Shown one piece after another: positions 1-5,931 of a stretch of 9,929 nucleotides of DNA. This DNA comes from Bacteroidales bacterium (GTDB lineage: Bacteria; Bacteroidota; Bacteroidia; Bacteroidales; JALTDM01). Location of the stretch: assembly GCA_027073875.1 (NCBI GenBank), contig JALTEO010000119.1:1-9929 (forward strand). Direction: 5' to 3'. Every line of letters starts with the position of its first letter. The first letter of the stretch is position 1. The notes below the pieces were generated by a model. That model had not been told where the DNA came from and did not search any database. It saw only the letters and a list, made by a program, of their open reading frames with translations. A program made the translations under genes and the position numbers.

Positions 1-373
1 GTTTATTTTCATCAAGATGGATTTTATAAAGCTCTTGTAAACTTTTACATTGATTATTTTTTAGTTTTCGTTTACCATTTAGAATTTGGAAGACATCATC
101 AAAGTCCAAAGATTTTTCTTGAATTTCAGAATCAAGATATAGAGAATTAACTTTATTTTGAATAGATAAGAAAGCAAGGTTATATTGATCGGTTAATGAC
201 GAATGGCCAATAACTTTTTGTTTATTTTCATCCCAGTTTTCTTTTGGAATACTGATGTTAAGAGAGAGATATTTAACTTTTCTGTTGATAGTAACCCTTA
301 GATATAGAGGATAAGTACCGTCTTTTTTCCGGTAGTCATTACGAAGAATAATCCGATAAGAGAATCGTTGCAT
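1..373 (-). CDS. Tyrosine recombinase (phage/transposon integrase), N-terminal part, runs off window
   Basis: A minus-strand reading frame opens with ATG at 373-371 and continues without a stop for 124 codons to base 1, so only the amino-terminal part is present. Residues about 5-90 (MQRFSYRIILRNDYRKKDGT..., then YPLYLRVTINRKVKYLSLN and IPKENWDENKQKVIG) match the arm-type DNA-binding domain at the front of Bacteroidota tyrosine recombinases. Residues from about 108 (SLQELYKIHLDENK) look like the start of the SAM-like core-binding domain. The catalytic domain with its R-H-R-Y residues would lie left of the window, so activity cannot be judged. Such enzymes catalyse site-specific integration and excision of conjugative transposons, phages or islands. 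It is transcribed away from a tRNA-Glu gene whose 3' end lies 132 bases upstream, the usual layout for a tRNA-targeted element. Family assignment is good; the type of element is unknown. Confidence 0.85.
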   Translation of the reverse strand, partial: MQRFSYRIILRNDYRKKDGTYPLYLRVTINRKVKYLSLNISIPKENWDENKQKVIGHSSLTDQYNLAFLSIQNKVNSLYLDSEIQEKSLDFDDVFQILNGKRKLKNNQCKSLQELYKIHLDENK

Positions 374-395
374 AGTTTGTTACAATTTGTTAAAC

Positions 396-429
396 AAAAA
401 CCTGAGATTATAAGATTTTCTTATAACTC
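396..429 (-). terminator. Hairpin with T-tract between tRNA-Glu and integrase (candidate terminator)
   Basis: TTATAAGA (408-415) and TCTTATAA (419-426) form a perfect 8-bp stem with a TTT loop. GAG (404-406) and CTC (427-429) add three pairs past one bulged A. On the minus strand the stem is followed after three bases by five T (400-396). This would fit an intrinsic terminator for the tRNA-Glu transcript. The stem is A/T-rich and weak, and its position beside a recombinase gene means a protein-binding palindrome is equally possible. Confidence 0.45.
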
Positions 430-505
430 CTTTTAAATCCGTCAAACCATATAGTCCAACAAACCTGCATACATGGCGTTACAATCAATTCAAAGAACAA
501 AAAAG

Positions 506-577
506 CAGCCCGTACCGGAATCGAACCGGTGTTACAAGAATGAGAATCTTGCGTCCTAACCCCTAGACGAACGGGCC
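506..577 (-). tRNA. tRNA-Glu (anticodon CTC)
   Basis: Read on the minus strand, the segment folds as a complete cloverleaf. The acceptor GGCCCGT pairs with ACGGGCT (last pair G1-U72), and the D arm is GTCTAG...GGAC. The anticodon stem CAAGA/TCTTG carries the loop TTCTCAT, and the T stem ACCGG/CCGGT carries the loop TTCGATT. Loop positions 34-36 are CTC, which reads the glutamate codon GAG. The discriminator base is G and no CCA is encoded, since CTTTT follows. The overall sequence resembles bacterial tRNA-Glu (GTTCGTCTAG near the start, GGTTCGATTCC in the T arm). The gene lies between ndk and the integrase, both on the same strand, with its 3' end facing the integrase. Confidence 0.95.
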
Positions 578-591
578 AAAAAAACAGATTA

Positions 592-599
592 CAAAATTA
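592..599 (-). promoter_or_regulatory. Bacteroidota -7 promoter element for tRNA-Glu
   Basis: On the minus strand this reads TAATTTTG, an exact match to the TAnnTTTG -7 consensus of Bacteroidota promoters. It ends 14 bases upstream of the first tRNA base, which would give a short leader. I see no good TTTG element at the -33 distance, where the DNA is the end of ndk, so the call rests on one motif. Confidence 0.45.
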
Positions 600-608
600 C
601 AAAAAACA

Positions 609-1025
609 TTAAATCCGTTCTAATTCCGAAAAGAAAAATCCGGCTTCGATGCGTGCATTCTCATCACTATCGGAACCATGAACAGCATTATTCTGAATAC
701 TTTCAGCATATAATTTACGAATAGTACCTTCTTCGGCTTCGGCAGGATTGGTAGCACCAATTAATTTACGAAAATCAGCAACAGCATTTTCTTTCTCCAA
801 TATAGCAGCCACAATAGGACCGGAACTCATAAAATCAGTCAATTCATCGTAAAACGGACGATCTTTATGTACCAAATAGAATTGTTGTGCTTGTTGTTTT
901 GTCAGATGCATTTTTTTCATAGCTTTAATCTTAAAGCCTGCTTGCAAGAACATATCAATAATTTTCCCTGTATAATTCTTTGAAAACGCATCCGGCTTTA
1001 CCATTGTTAATGTAATATTTCCCAT
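609..1025 (-). CDS. ndk: Nucleoside diphosphate kinase
   Basis: This 138-residue protein has the normal bacterial NDK length. It transfers the gamma-phosphate from ATP to nucleoside diphosphates through a phosphohistidine, balancing NTP and dNTP pools in the cytoplasm. The start MGNITLTMVKPDA carries the conserved phosphate-contacting lysine (K10). The catalytic histidine is H116 in NNAVHGSDS, the family signature, and the nearby ATNPAEAEEGTIR (from about 91) is also conserved. The ATG at 1025-1023 fits the family start and has a consensus -7 promoter 20 bases upstream. The gene is divergent from the decarboxylase gene and is followed on its own strand by tRNA-Glu, whose first base lies 31 bases past the ndk stop codon. 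The protein shows no defect. Confidence 0.97.
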   Translation of the reverse strand: MGNITLTMVKPDAFSKNYTGKIIDMFLQAGFKIKAMKKMHLTKQQAQQFYLVHKDRPFYDELTDFMSSGPIVAAILEKENAVADFRKLIGATNPAEAEEGTIRKLYAESIQNNAVHGSDSDENARIEAGFFFSELERI

Positions 1026-1044
1026 ATTTATTTTTTTTGAGCTG

Positions 1045-1052
1045 CAAAAGTA
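1045..1052 (-). promoter_or_regulatory. Bacteroidota -7 promoter element for ndk
   Basis: The minus strand reads TACTTTTG, an exact TAnnTTTG match, ending 20 bases before the ndk ATG. A matching TTTG element at the -33 spacing is not obvious. Position and orientation fit ndk transcription. Confidence 0.55.
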
Positions 1053-1087
1053 ATAATCTTTTGAAAACTATTTTTATTATTGTAGTC

Positions 1088-1106
1088 TGATTTTTTTTAA
1101 AAATCA
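1088..1106. other. A/T inverted repeat in the ndk/decarboxylase divergent region
   Basis: TGATTTTT (1088-1095) and AAAAATCA (1099-1106) form an 8-bp inverted repeat around TTT, ending 17 bases before the GTG start of the decarboxylase gene. It could be an operator or a leader hairpin, but inverted repeats of this composition are common by chance in AT-rich DNA. Confidence 0.2.
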
Positions 1107-1123
1107 CATAACAACACCAAGCA

Positions 1124-2518
1124 GTGAAAAATAAATACATTGACCTGATTAAGCAAACATTCGATTTTCCGCAAGAAAATTTCAAGGTTGAAAAAGATAA
1201 ACTGATATTCCACAATATTCCGCTAATGGAAATTATTGAGAAATACGACACACCAATAAAAATTACTTATCTGCCGAAAATAACAGAACAAATAGAAAAA
1301 GCTCGCCGGTGGTTCCGTTCTTCTATGGAAAAAGTAAATTATCAAGGTAAATATTTTTATAGCTTCTGTACCAAAAGTTCTCACTTCTCATTTGTCCTCA
1401 AACAAGTATTAGAGGCAAATGCTCATATTGAAACCTCTTCGGCTTTTGATATTAACATTATTGAAAAATTAGAACAAAAAAAAATATTAAACAAAAGGAC
1501 CTATATTCTTTGTAACGGGTTTAAGCGAGAACAATATTTGAAAAATATTCAACGATTAATAGAAAACGATTTTGTAAATACCATTCCAATACTGGATAAC
1601 CTTTACGAAATTGATTATTACACAGAGACTATCAAAAAACCGATTAATTTAGGTATCCGTATCGCTACGGAAGAAGAACCAAAATTTTCGTTCTACACCT
1701 CACGGCTCGGTATTCGTTACGATGATGTGCTCTCGCTTTACACCGAAAAAATAAAGCCCAAAAAAAATCTCAAGTTAAAAATGCTTCATTTTTTTATTAA
1801 TACAGGTATCAACGACACAGCTTACTACCGGAACGAATTAAATAAATGCATTCAGCTCTATTGCAAACTAAAAAAAATTAATCCCGATTTGCAATTTCTT
1901 AATATCGGAGGTGGACTTCCCATCAAAAATTCCCTTTCTTTTGAATATGATTACGAATATATTATTGATGAAATTGTTAATCACATAAAAACCATTTGCA
2001 ACAACAATAATGTGCCGGAACCCGACATTTTTACAGAATTTGGCAATTTTACTGTTGGCGAAAGTATGGCAAATATCTTCACTGTCATCAATCAAAAGCG
2101 ACAAAACGATCGCGAATTATGGGATATGATAAACAGTTCATTCATAACAAGTTTGCCGGACACATGGGCAATAAATCAAAAATACATTCTTTTGCCCATC
2201 AACCGGTGGGAACAAGAATATGAACGCGTTTTTCTCGGCGGATTAACCTGCGACAGTGAAGATTATTATAATTCCGAAAATCACTCAAATGCTATTTTTC
2301 TACCAAAATACAAAGCCAACCAAAAACTACATATCGGATTTTTCCACACAGGTGCTTATCAAGAAGCACTATCGGGATACGGTGGCATTAAACATTGTCT
2401 TATCCCATCGCCTAAACATATATTGATTGACCGCGATAGCAACGGAAAATTAACAACAGAACTCTTTTCCGAAGAACAATCACATGAATCCATGTTAAAT
2501 ATTTTAGGATATTCGTAG
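1124..2518 (+). CDS. speA: Probable arginine decarboxylase, fold-type III PLP enzyme (Bacteroidota type)
   Basis: The 464-residue protein resembles the roughly 460-residue proteins annotated as biosynthetic arginine decarboxylase in Bacteroidota. These would convert arginine to agmatine for polyamine synthesis. An alanine-racemase-type barrel comes first. The PLP lysine is probably K84 in FYSFCTKSSHF, followed by HIETSSAFD (101-109), SRLGIR (193-198) and the phosphate-binding loop LNIGGG (259-264). TEFGNFTVGE (304-313) replaces the usual E-x-G-R motif. The C-terminal domain has the catalytic Cys-Asp pair C376-D377 in GGLTCDSED and the GAYQ motif (410-413). The start is GTG. It is preferred because the amino terminus MKNKYIDLIKQTFDFP lines up with relatives and no in-frame ATG precedes it. 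No agmatinase or other polyamine gene is visible nearby, so the substrate is assigned by family resemblance; another basic amino acid is possible. Confidence 0.8.
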   Translation: MKNKYIDLIKQTFDFPQENFKVEKDKLIFHNIPLMEIIEKYDTPIKITYLPKITEQIEKARRWFRSSMEKVNYQGKYFYSFCTKSSHFSFVLKQVLEANAHIETSSAFDINIIEKLEQKKILNKRTYILCNGFKREQYLKNIQRLIENDFVNTIPILDNLYEIDYYTETIKKPINLGIRIATEEEPKFSFYTSRLGIRYDDVLSLYTEKIKPKKNLKLKMLHFFINTGINDTAYYRNELNKCIQLYCKLKKINPDLQFLNIGGGLPIKNSLSFEYDYEYIIDEIVNHIKTICNNNNVPEPDIFTEFGNFTVGESMANIFTVINQKRQNDRELWDMINSSFITSLPDTWAINQKYILLPINRWEQEYERVFLGGLTCDSEDYYNSENHSNAIFLPKYKANQKLHIGFFHTGAYQEALSGYGGIKHCLIPSPKHILIDRDSNGKLTTELFSEEQSHESMLNILGYS

Positions 2519-2536
2519 CCCGCATTATACAATTAA

Positions 2537-2627
2537 TAGTTAGTAATTTACAACTTCATTTATTTAGTTCATAGTGCGTAGTGCATAGTTTGTAGTGTGT
2601 AGTTCAGTAATTGATAATTCGTAATTA
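2537..2627. repeat. Degenerate 7-bp tandem repeat (TAGTNNN heptamers)
   Basis: Six consecutive 7-base units beginning TAG occupy 2565-2606: TAGTTCA, TAGTGCG, TAGTGCA, TAGTTTG, TAGTGTG, TAGTTCA. They are followed in the same phase by decayed units GTAATTG, ATAATTC, GTAATTA (2607-2627). A further TAGTTAG lies at 2537-2543, exactly four periods upstream. The array sits 18 bases past the decarboxylase stop codon and codes for nothing obvious. Similar heptamer runs are familiar to me from intergenic regions of Bacteroidota genomes; their role is not established. Confidence 0.75.
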
Positions 2628-2747
2628 ATAAGTATTCTAGTGTTATGTCAACAAATATATTATTGCCACACCAAGTATTTAACCCAAAAATACAATAAAT
2701 TATATGAATATATGCTGATGATAAAATGAAAAGTGGTAGATTATTTT
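2628..2747. other. A+T-rich intergenic stretch with no recognised gene
   Basis: This is the rest of the 307-base gap between the decarboxylase gene and rsfS. I find no reading frame longer than a few codons and no family match. A near-consensus promoter motif TATTATTG (one mismatch to TAnnTTTG) lies at 2658-2665. Since a strong terminator follows, the stretch may be the 3' untranslated trailer of the decarboxylase mRNA or a small RNA of about 110 bases; the sequence does not decide between them. Confidence 0.4.
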
Positions 2748-2778
2748 AAAGGATTGGCAAAATTGTCAATCCTTTTTT
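2748..2778 (+). terminator. Rho-independent terminator upstream of rsfS
   Basis: AAAGGATTG (2748-2756) pairs perfectly with CAATCCTTT (2767-2775). Two further inner pairs (G-U, C-G) close a six-base AAAATT loop, and the stem runs into six T (2773-2778). This is the clearest terminator in the window. It separates the decarboxylase transcription unit, or an intervening small RNA, from the rsfS-ftsH cluster. The -33 region of the rsfS promoter overlaps its T-tract. Confidence 0.88.
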
Positions 2779-2808
2779 GTTTTGAATCATCTAAATGTCG
2801 TAATTTTG
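2776..2808 (+). promoter_or_regulatory. Promoter of rsfS-ftsH cluster
   Basis: An exact TAnnTTTG element, TAATTTTG (2801-2808), lies 17 bases before the rsfS ATG. Upstream TTTG elements are at 2776-2779 (spacing 21) and 2781-2784 (spacing 16); the first is closer to the usual Bacteroidota -33/-7 spacing. Transcription would begin near 2815 and give a leader of about ten bases, too short for a classical ribosome binding site. Confidence 0.75.
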
Positions 2809-2825
2809 CGGTTTAATAAAAATGT

Positions 2826-3188
2826 ATGAAGGAAGAATCAAAACAATTAGCCGATTTTATTGTTGATAAGATAATTGAAAAAAAGGGAGAACGCGTCCTA
2901 AGTATTTACATCGGAGAAAAAGAAAATGCTGTAACCGATTACTTTATTATTTGTACCGCAGGTTCAAATACCCAAGCAAATGCCATTATGGATTTTATTA
3001 TTACCAAAGTAAACGAAGAATTTTCCGAAAAACCGTTCAGTAAAGAAGGAGCAGAAAACAGTTTTTGGATTTTGCTGGATTATATTAAAGTCGTTGTTCA
3101 CATTTTCCAACCACAATATCGTGATTTTTATAGAATAGAAGAAATTTGGGCTGACGGAGAAGTCCAAGAATATCCTGAAACATTTTAA
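2826..3188 (+). CDS. rsfS: Ribosomal silencing factor RsfS
   Basis: This 120-residue protein of the RsfS/Iojap (DUF143) family has normal length. RsfS binds ribosomal protein uL14 on the large subunit and blocks subunit joining, lowering translation when nutrients run short. Characteristic segments are the early helix, then VTDYFIICTAGSNTQANAI (36-54), the EGAENSFWILLDYIKVVVHIF block (74-94), and PQYRDFYRIEEIW (96-108) with the conserved tyrosine and tryptophan. The ATG at 2826 is chosen because it gives the family-typical amino terminus. Another ATG four bases earlier is in a different frame and closes quickly. The gene is first in a plus-strand cluster, with ftsH starting 14 bases past its stop. 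Confidence 0.96.
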   Translation: MKEESKQLADFIVDKIIEKKGERVLSIYIGEKENAVTDYFIICTAGSNTQANAIMDFIITKVNEEFSEKPFSKEGAENSFWILLDYIKVVVHIFQPQYRDFYRIEEIWADGEVQEYPETF

Positions 3189-3202
3189 TAACCAAAAATC
3201 CT

Positions 3203-5272
3203 ATGAACGAAAAAGAACAAAAAAATAAACAAAATAAAAAGCAGGGTTTACCAAAACCAAAGTTTAATCCGACATTTATATACATCGGGATAGCCGTTCT
3301 GTTTCTTATTTTATCATTCATTGATTTTGGTGGAAACGGAAAAGAAATAGGATGGAAAGAGTTTGTTACAATGGTTAAATCCAATGACATCAAAAAAATT
3401 GTAGTTGTCAATGGCGAAACAGCAGAAATTTTCCTTACAGAAGATGCAATTACTTCTCAAAAATACAAAGACATTTCAGGCAACAAAAACTCTGTTTTGA
3501 GTAATTCACCTAATTTCAAAATGAGTATTGGATCCATTGATAGCTTTCAAAACCAGTTAGATGAGATACAGAAAGACAAACCAATGGAAAACCGCATTGA
3601 CATAAAATATGAGAAACGAACAGATTATGTGAGCGGTTTGATGAGTTGGGTAATTCCCATCCTACTATTTTTTGGTATTTGGTTTTTCTTATTTAAAAAA
3701 GCAGCCGGTGGTGGAATGGGTGGTGGTAGCCAGATATTTAATATCGGAAAATCTAAAGCAAAAGTTTTTGATAAAGAAAATCTAAAAATCAAAGTTGATT
3801 TTAAAGATGTGGCAGGAATGGAAGAAGCCAAGGTGGAAATTATTGAGATTGTTGATTTTCTGAAAAACTCAAAGAAATATACACGATTGGGAGGAAAAAT
3901 CCCCAAAGGCGTTTTATTGGTAGGACCTCCGGGAACAGGGAAAACCCTTTTGGCTAAAGCCGTTGCAGGAGAAGCCGATGTGCCGTTTTTTTCTATGTCG
4001 GGTTCCGATTTTGTAGAAATGTTTGTGGGTGTAGGTGCATCGCGTGTTCGAGACCTTTTCAAACAGGCAAAAGATAAAAGCCCTTGTATCATTTTTATTG
4101 ATGAAATTGATGCTATCGGCAGAGCCCGCGGCAAAAATGCCAATTTCAATTCTAATGATGAACGGGAAAATACACTCAATCAGTTGCTAACGGAAATGGA
4201 TGGTTTTGAATCCAATAGTGGTGTAATAATTATTGCAGCAACCAACCGTGCCGATATCTTGGATAACGCCCTTACGCGTGCCGGCAGATTCGACCGGCAA
4301 ATACATGTGGAATTACCCGACATGAAAGAACGAAAAGAAATTTTCTTGGTTCACACTAAAAATCTTAAATTGGGTAAGGATGTGGACTTAAATTTATTTT
4401 CAAAACAAACCCCCGGATTCTCAGGTGCCGACATTGCCAATGTTTGTAACGAATCAGCATTAATCGCCGCAAGAAATGGACATAACGAAATTACTAAACA
4501 AGATTTCTTGGACGCTATTGACCGGATTATCGGCGGATTGGAAAAACGCCACAAACTAATCACCCCCGAAGAGAAAAAAACAATTGCCTATCATGAGGGT
4601 GGTCATGCCACAATCAGTTGGATTTTACCTTACTCACATCCATTGGTGAAAGTAACCATTGTTCCCCGAGGTAAAGCACTGGGAGCCGCATGGTATATGC
4701 CGGAAGAACGACAGTTAACAACCAAAGAACAGATTCTTGACGAGATGTGTTCAGCACTAGGCGGCAGAGCATCAGAAGAAATAAACTTTGGTAAAATATC
4801 AACAGGTGCACTCAACGATTTGGAAAAAGTAACAAAGCAAGCATACGCCATGGTAACTTATTTTGGTATGAGTCCGGAAATAGGAAATATCAGCTTTTAC
4901 GATTCTTCAGGAAGAAACGACTATTCCTTCACCAAGCCATACAGCGAAAAAGTTGCAGAACTTATTGACAAAGAGGTAAAAAAGATTATTGACGAACAAT
5001 ACGAAAGAGCAAAAAGAATATTGAGAGAACATGCCGATGGATTAAAAAAATTGGCAGAAAAGCTATTGGAAAAAGAAGTCATTTTTGCCGAAGATTTAGA
5101 AAATATTTTCGGCAAACGAAAAGACAGTAATGGTAAAATCATTATTGAAAATGAACTCACGGAAGATGAGCCGCTTACTGAAGATAAGATAAAACAGGAA
5201 GAAATTCAAGAAACAAATCAGAGCGAAAAAAACGAAGAAAAAGAAACCAAGATAAAACCATCTGACGATTAA
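3203..5272 (+). CDS. ftsH: ATP-dependent zinc metalloprotease FtsH
   Basis: The 689-residue protein is a full-length FtsH, a hexameric membrane protease that extracts and degrades misfolded membrane proteins and selected regulators. A basic cytoplasmic tail is followed by a membrane segment (about 24-41), a periplasmic region, a second membrane segment (about 146-164) and a glycine-rich linker (169-175). The AAA+ module has Walker A GPPGTGKT (241-248), pore motif MFVG with F274, Walker B IIFIDE (296-301), and a second region of homology with arginine fingers R359 and R362. The zinc site is HEGGH (464-468), with D539 in GALNDLE as third ligand. The usual HEAGH has Gly for Ala here, and all metal and catalytic residues remain. 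The last 45 or so residues are charged low-complexity sequence. The LUD gene starts three bases past the stop, so the two are probably co-transcribed. Confidence 0.98.
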   Translation: MNEKEQKNKQNKKQGLPKPKFNPTFIYIGIAVLFLILSFIDFGGNGKEIGWKEFVTMVKSNDIKKIVVVNGETAEIFLTEDAITSQKYKDISGNKNSVLSNSPNFKMSIGSIDSFQNQLDEIQKDKPMENRIDIKYEKRTDYVSGLMSWVIPILLFFGIWFFLFKKAAGGGMGGGSQIFNIGKSKAKVFDKENLKIKVDFKDVAGMEEAKVEIIEIVDFLKNSKKYTRLGGKIPKGVLLVGPPGTGKTLLAKAVAGEADVPFFSMSGSDFVEMFVGVGASRVRDLFKQAKDKSPCIIFIDEIDAIGRARGKNANFNSNDERENTLNQLLTEMDGFESNSGVIIIAATNRADILDNALTRAGRFDRQIHVELPDMKERKEIFLVHTKNLKLGKDVDLNLFSKQTPGFSGADIANVCNESALIAARNGHNEITKQDFLDAIDRIIGGLEKRHKLITPEEKKTIAYHEGGHATISWILPYSHPLVKVTIVPRGKALGAAWYMPEERQLTTKEQILDEMCSALGGRASEEINFGKISTGALNDLEKVTKQAYAMVTYFGMSPEIGNISFYDSSGRNDYSFTKPYSEKVAELIDKEVKKIIDEQYERAKRILREHADGLKKLAEKLLEKEVIFAEDLENIFGKRKDSNGKIIIENELTEDEPLTEDKIKQEEIQETNQSEKNEEKETKIKPSDD

Positions 5273-5275
5273 TCT

Positions 5276-5914
5276 ATGGGAAATCCTCGGGACAATATCT
5301 TCGGACAATTAGCATCCGGCTCAAAACAAATTGAAAGTCTTGCAACCCCTAACCGTAGCAAGATAAGATCAGTTTTTAGAAAAGAGGAGGGCAGTTTAAT
5401 CGAAATCTTTGAAAAAAAATTAACAGCGGTCAATGGCAATTTTAATTTCTCCCCCAACCGTTTATCGTTACAAAAAGATTTAAGATTATTTTTCAAAAAA
5501 AAGCAAATTAACACTATTCACACCTACGAAACTGCCATTCAAGAAATTTTACTCAAATCATCAATTCCTTATACTTCTTCGCCTGAGGACATGGCACAAG
5601 TTGAGGTTTCTGCCACAGGATGCGAATTTATTGTTGCCCGACTTGGGACTATATTAGTTTCATCGCAGCAAACCAAGAGCCGCAAAATTATCTGTTTCCC
5701 ACCCACACATATTGTAATTGCACCCATCAGCAAATTAGTTTACGATTTGCCCGATGCCTTAGAAGCACTTGAAAAAAAATATGCTGCCGGAAATTATCCT
5801 GCCATGATATCGTTAATTACAGGTCCCAGCAGAACTGCCGACATTGAAAAAACACTCATCCTTGGTGCCCACGGACCAAAAGAATTATTCGTTTTTTTGT
5901 TCAACGACAAATAA
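5276..5914 (+). CDS. LUD-domain protein (LutC/YkgG family)
   Basis: This 212-residue protein belongs to the LUD (DUF162) family that includes LutC, a component of the lactate utilisation complex LutABC. The diagnostic half is C-terminal: VSATGCEFIVARLGTILVS (111-129), FPPTHIVIAP (141-150) and the signature ITGPSRTADIEKTLILGAHG (181-200). The first 90 residues are less conserved and predicted helical. No membrane segment or signal peptide is seen. lutA and lutB partners are absent here. The gene sits three bases after ftsH and 17 bases before the DUF2007 gene, inside a membrane-biogenesis cluster, so a role in lactate oxidation is not supported by context. I would name it only as a LUD-domain protein. 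The family call is firm; the function is unknown. Confidence 0.9.
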   Translation: MGNPRDNIFGQLASGSKQIESLATPNRSKIRSVFRKEEGSLIEIFEKKLTAVNGNFNFSPNRLSLQKDLRLFFKKKQINTIHTYETAIQEILLKSSIPYTSSPEDMAQVEVSATGCEFIVARLGTILVSSQQTKSRKIICFPPTHIVIAPISKLVYDLPDALEALEKKYAAGNYPAMISLITGPSRTADIEKTLILGAHGPKELFVFLFNDK

Positions 5915-5926
5915 ATATTATTTTTG
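5896..5926 (+). promoter_or_regulatory. Internal promoter before the DUF2007 gene
   Basis: TTTG (5896-5899), a 19-base spacer and TATTTTTG (5919-5926) together match both elements and the spacing of the Bacteroidota promoter. The -7 element ends five bases before the DUF2007 ATG at 5932, so transcription would start at or next to the start codon. It overlaps the end of the LUD gene. It would let the DUF2007, cdsA and psd genes be expressed separately from rsfS-ftsH. Confidence 0.65.
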
Positions 5927-5931
5927 GCAGT

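Noticed and set aside
433..618. Ten-base direct repeat TTAAATCCGT at 433-442 and 609-618, considered as an attachment repeat
   Set aside because: One copy is just the end of the ndk coding sequence, both copies lie on the backbone side of the integrase, and a ten-base match in a region this size and composition is not surprising.
955..1251. 98-codon minus-strand frame across the ndk/decarboxylase gap
   Set aside because: It overlaps the start of ndk in another frame and the antisense of the decarboxylase start; its composition is that of translated A/T-rich noncoding DNA.
2726..2749. Seven-codon open frame (MKSGRLF) ending inside the terminator stem, suggestive of a leader peptide
   Set aside because: It contains no run of regulatory codons, no alternative antiterminator pairing is visible, and frames this short are expected by chance.
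3625..4179. 184-codon open frame on the minus strand inside ftsH
   Set aside because: It is a shadow of the AAA+ coding region on the opposite strand, with no recognisable domain and no promoter.
5276..5914. Naming the LUD gene lutC and inferring lactate utilisation
   Set aside because: lutA and lutB are absent and the gene sits among membrane-biogenesis genes; only the domain is supported.
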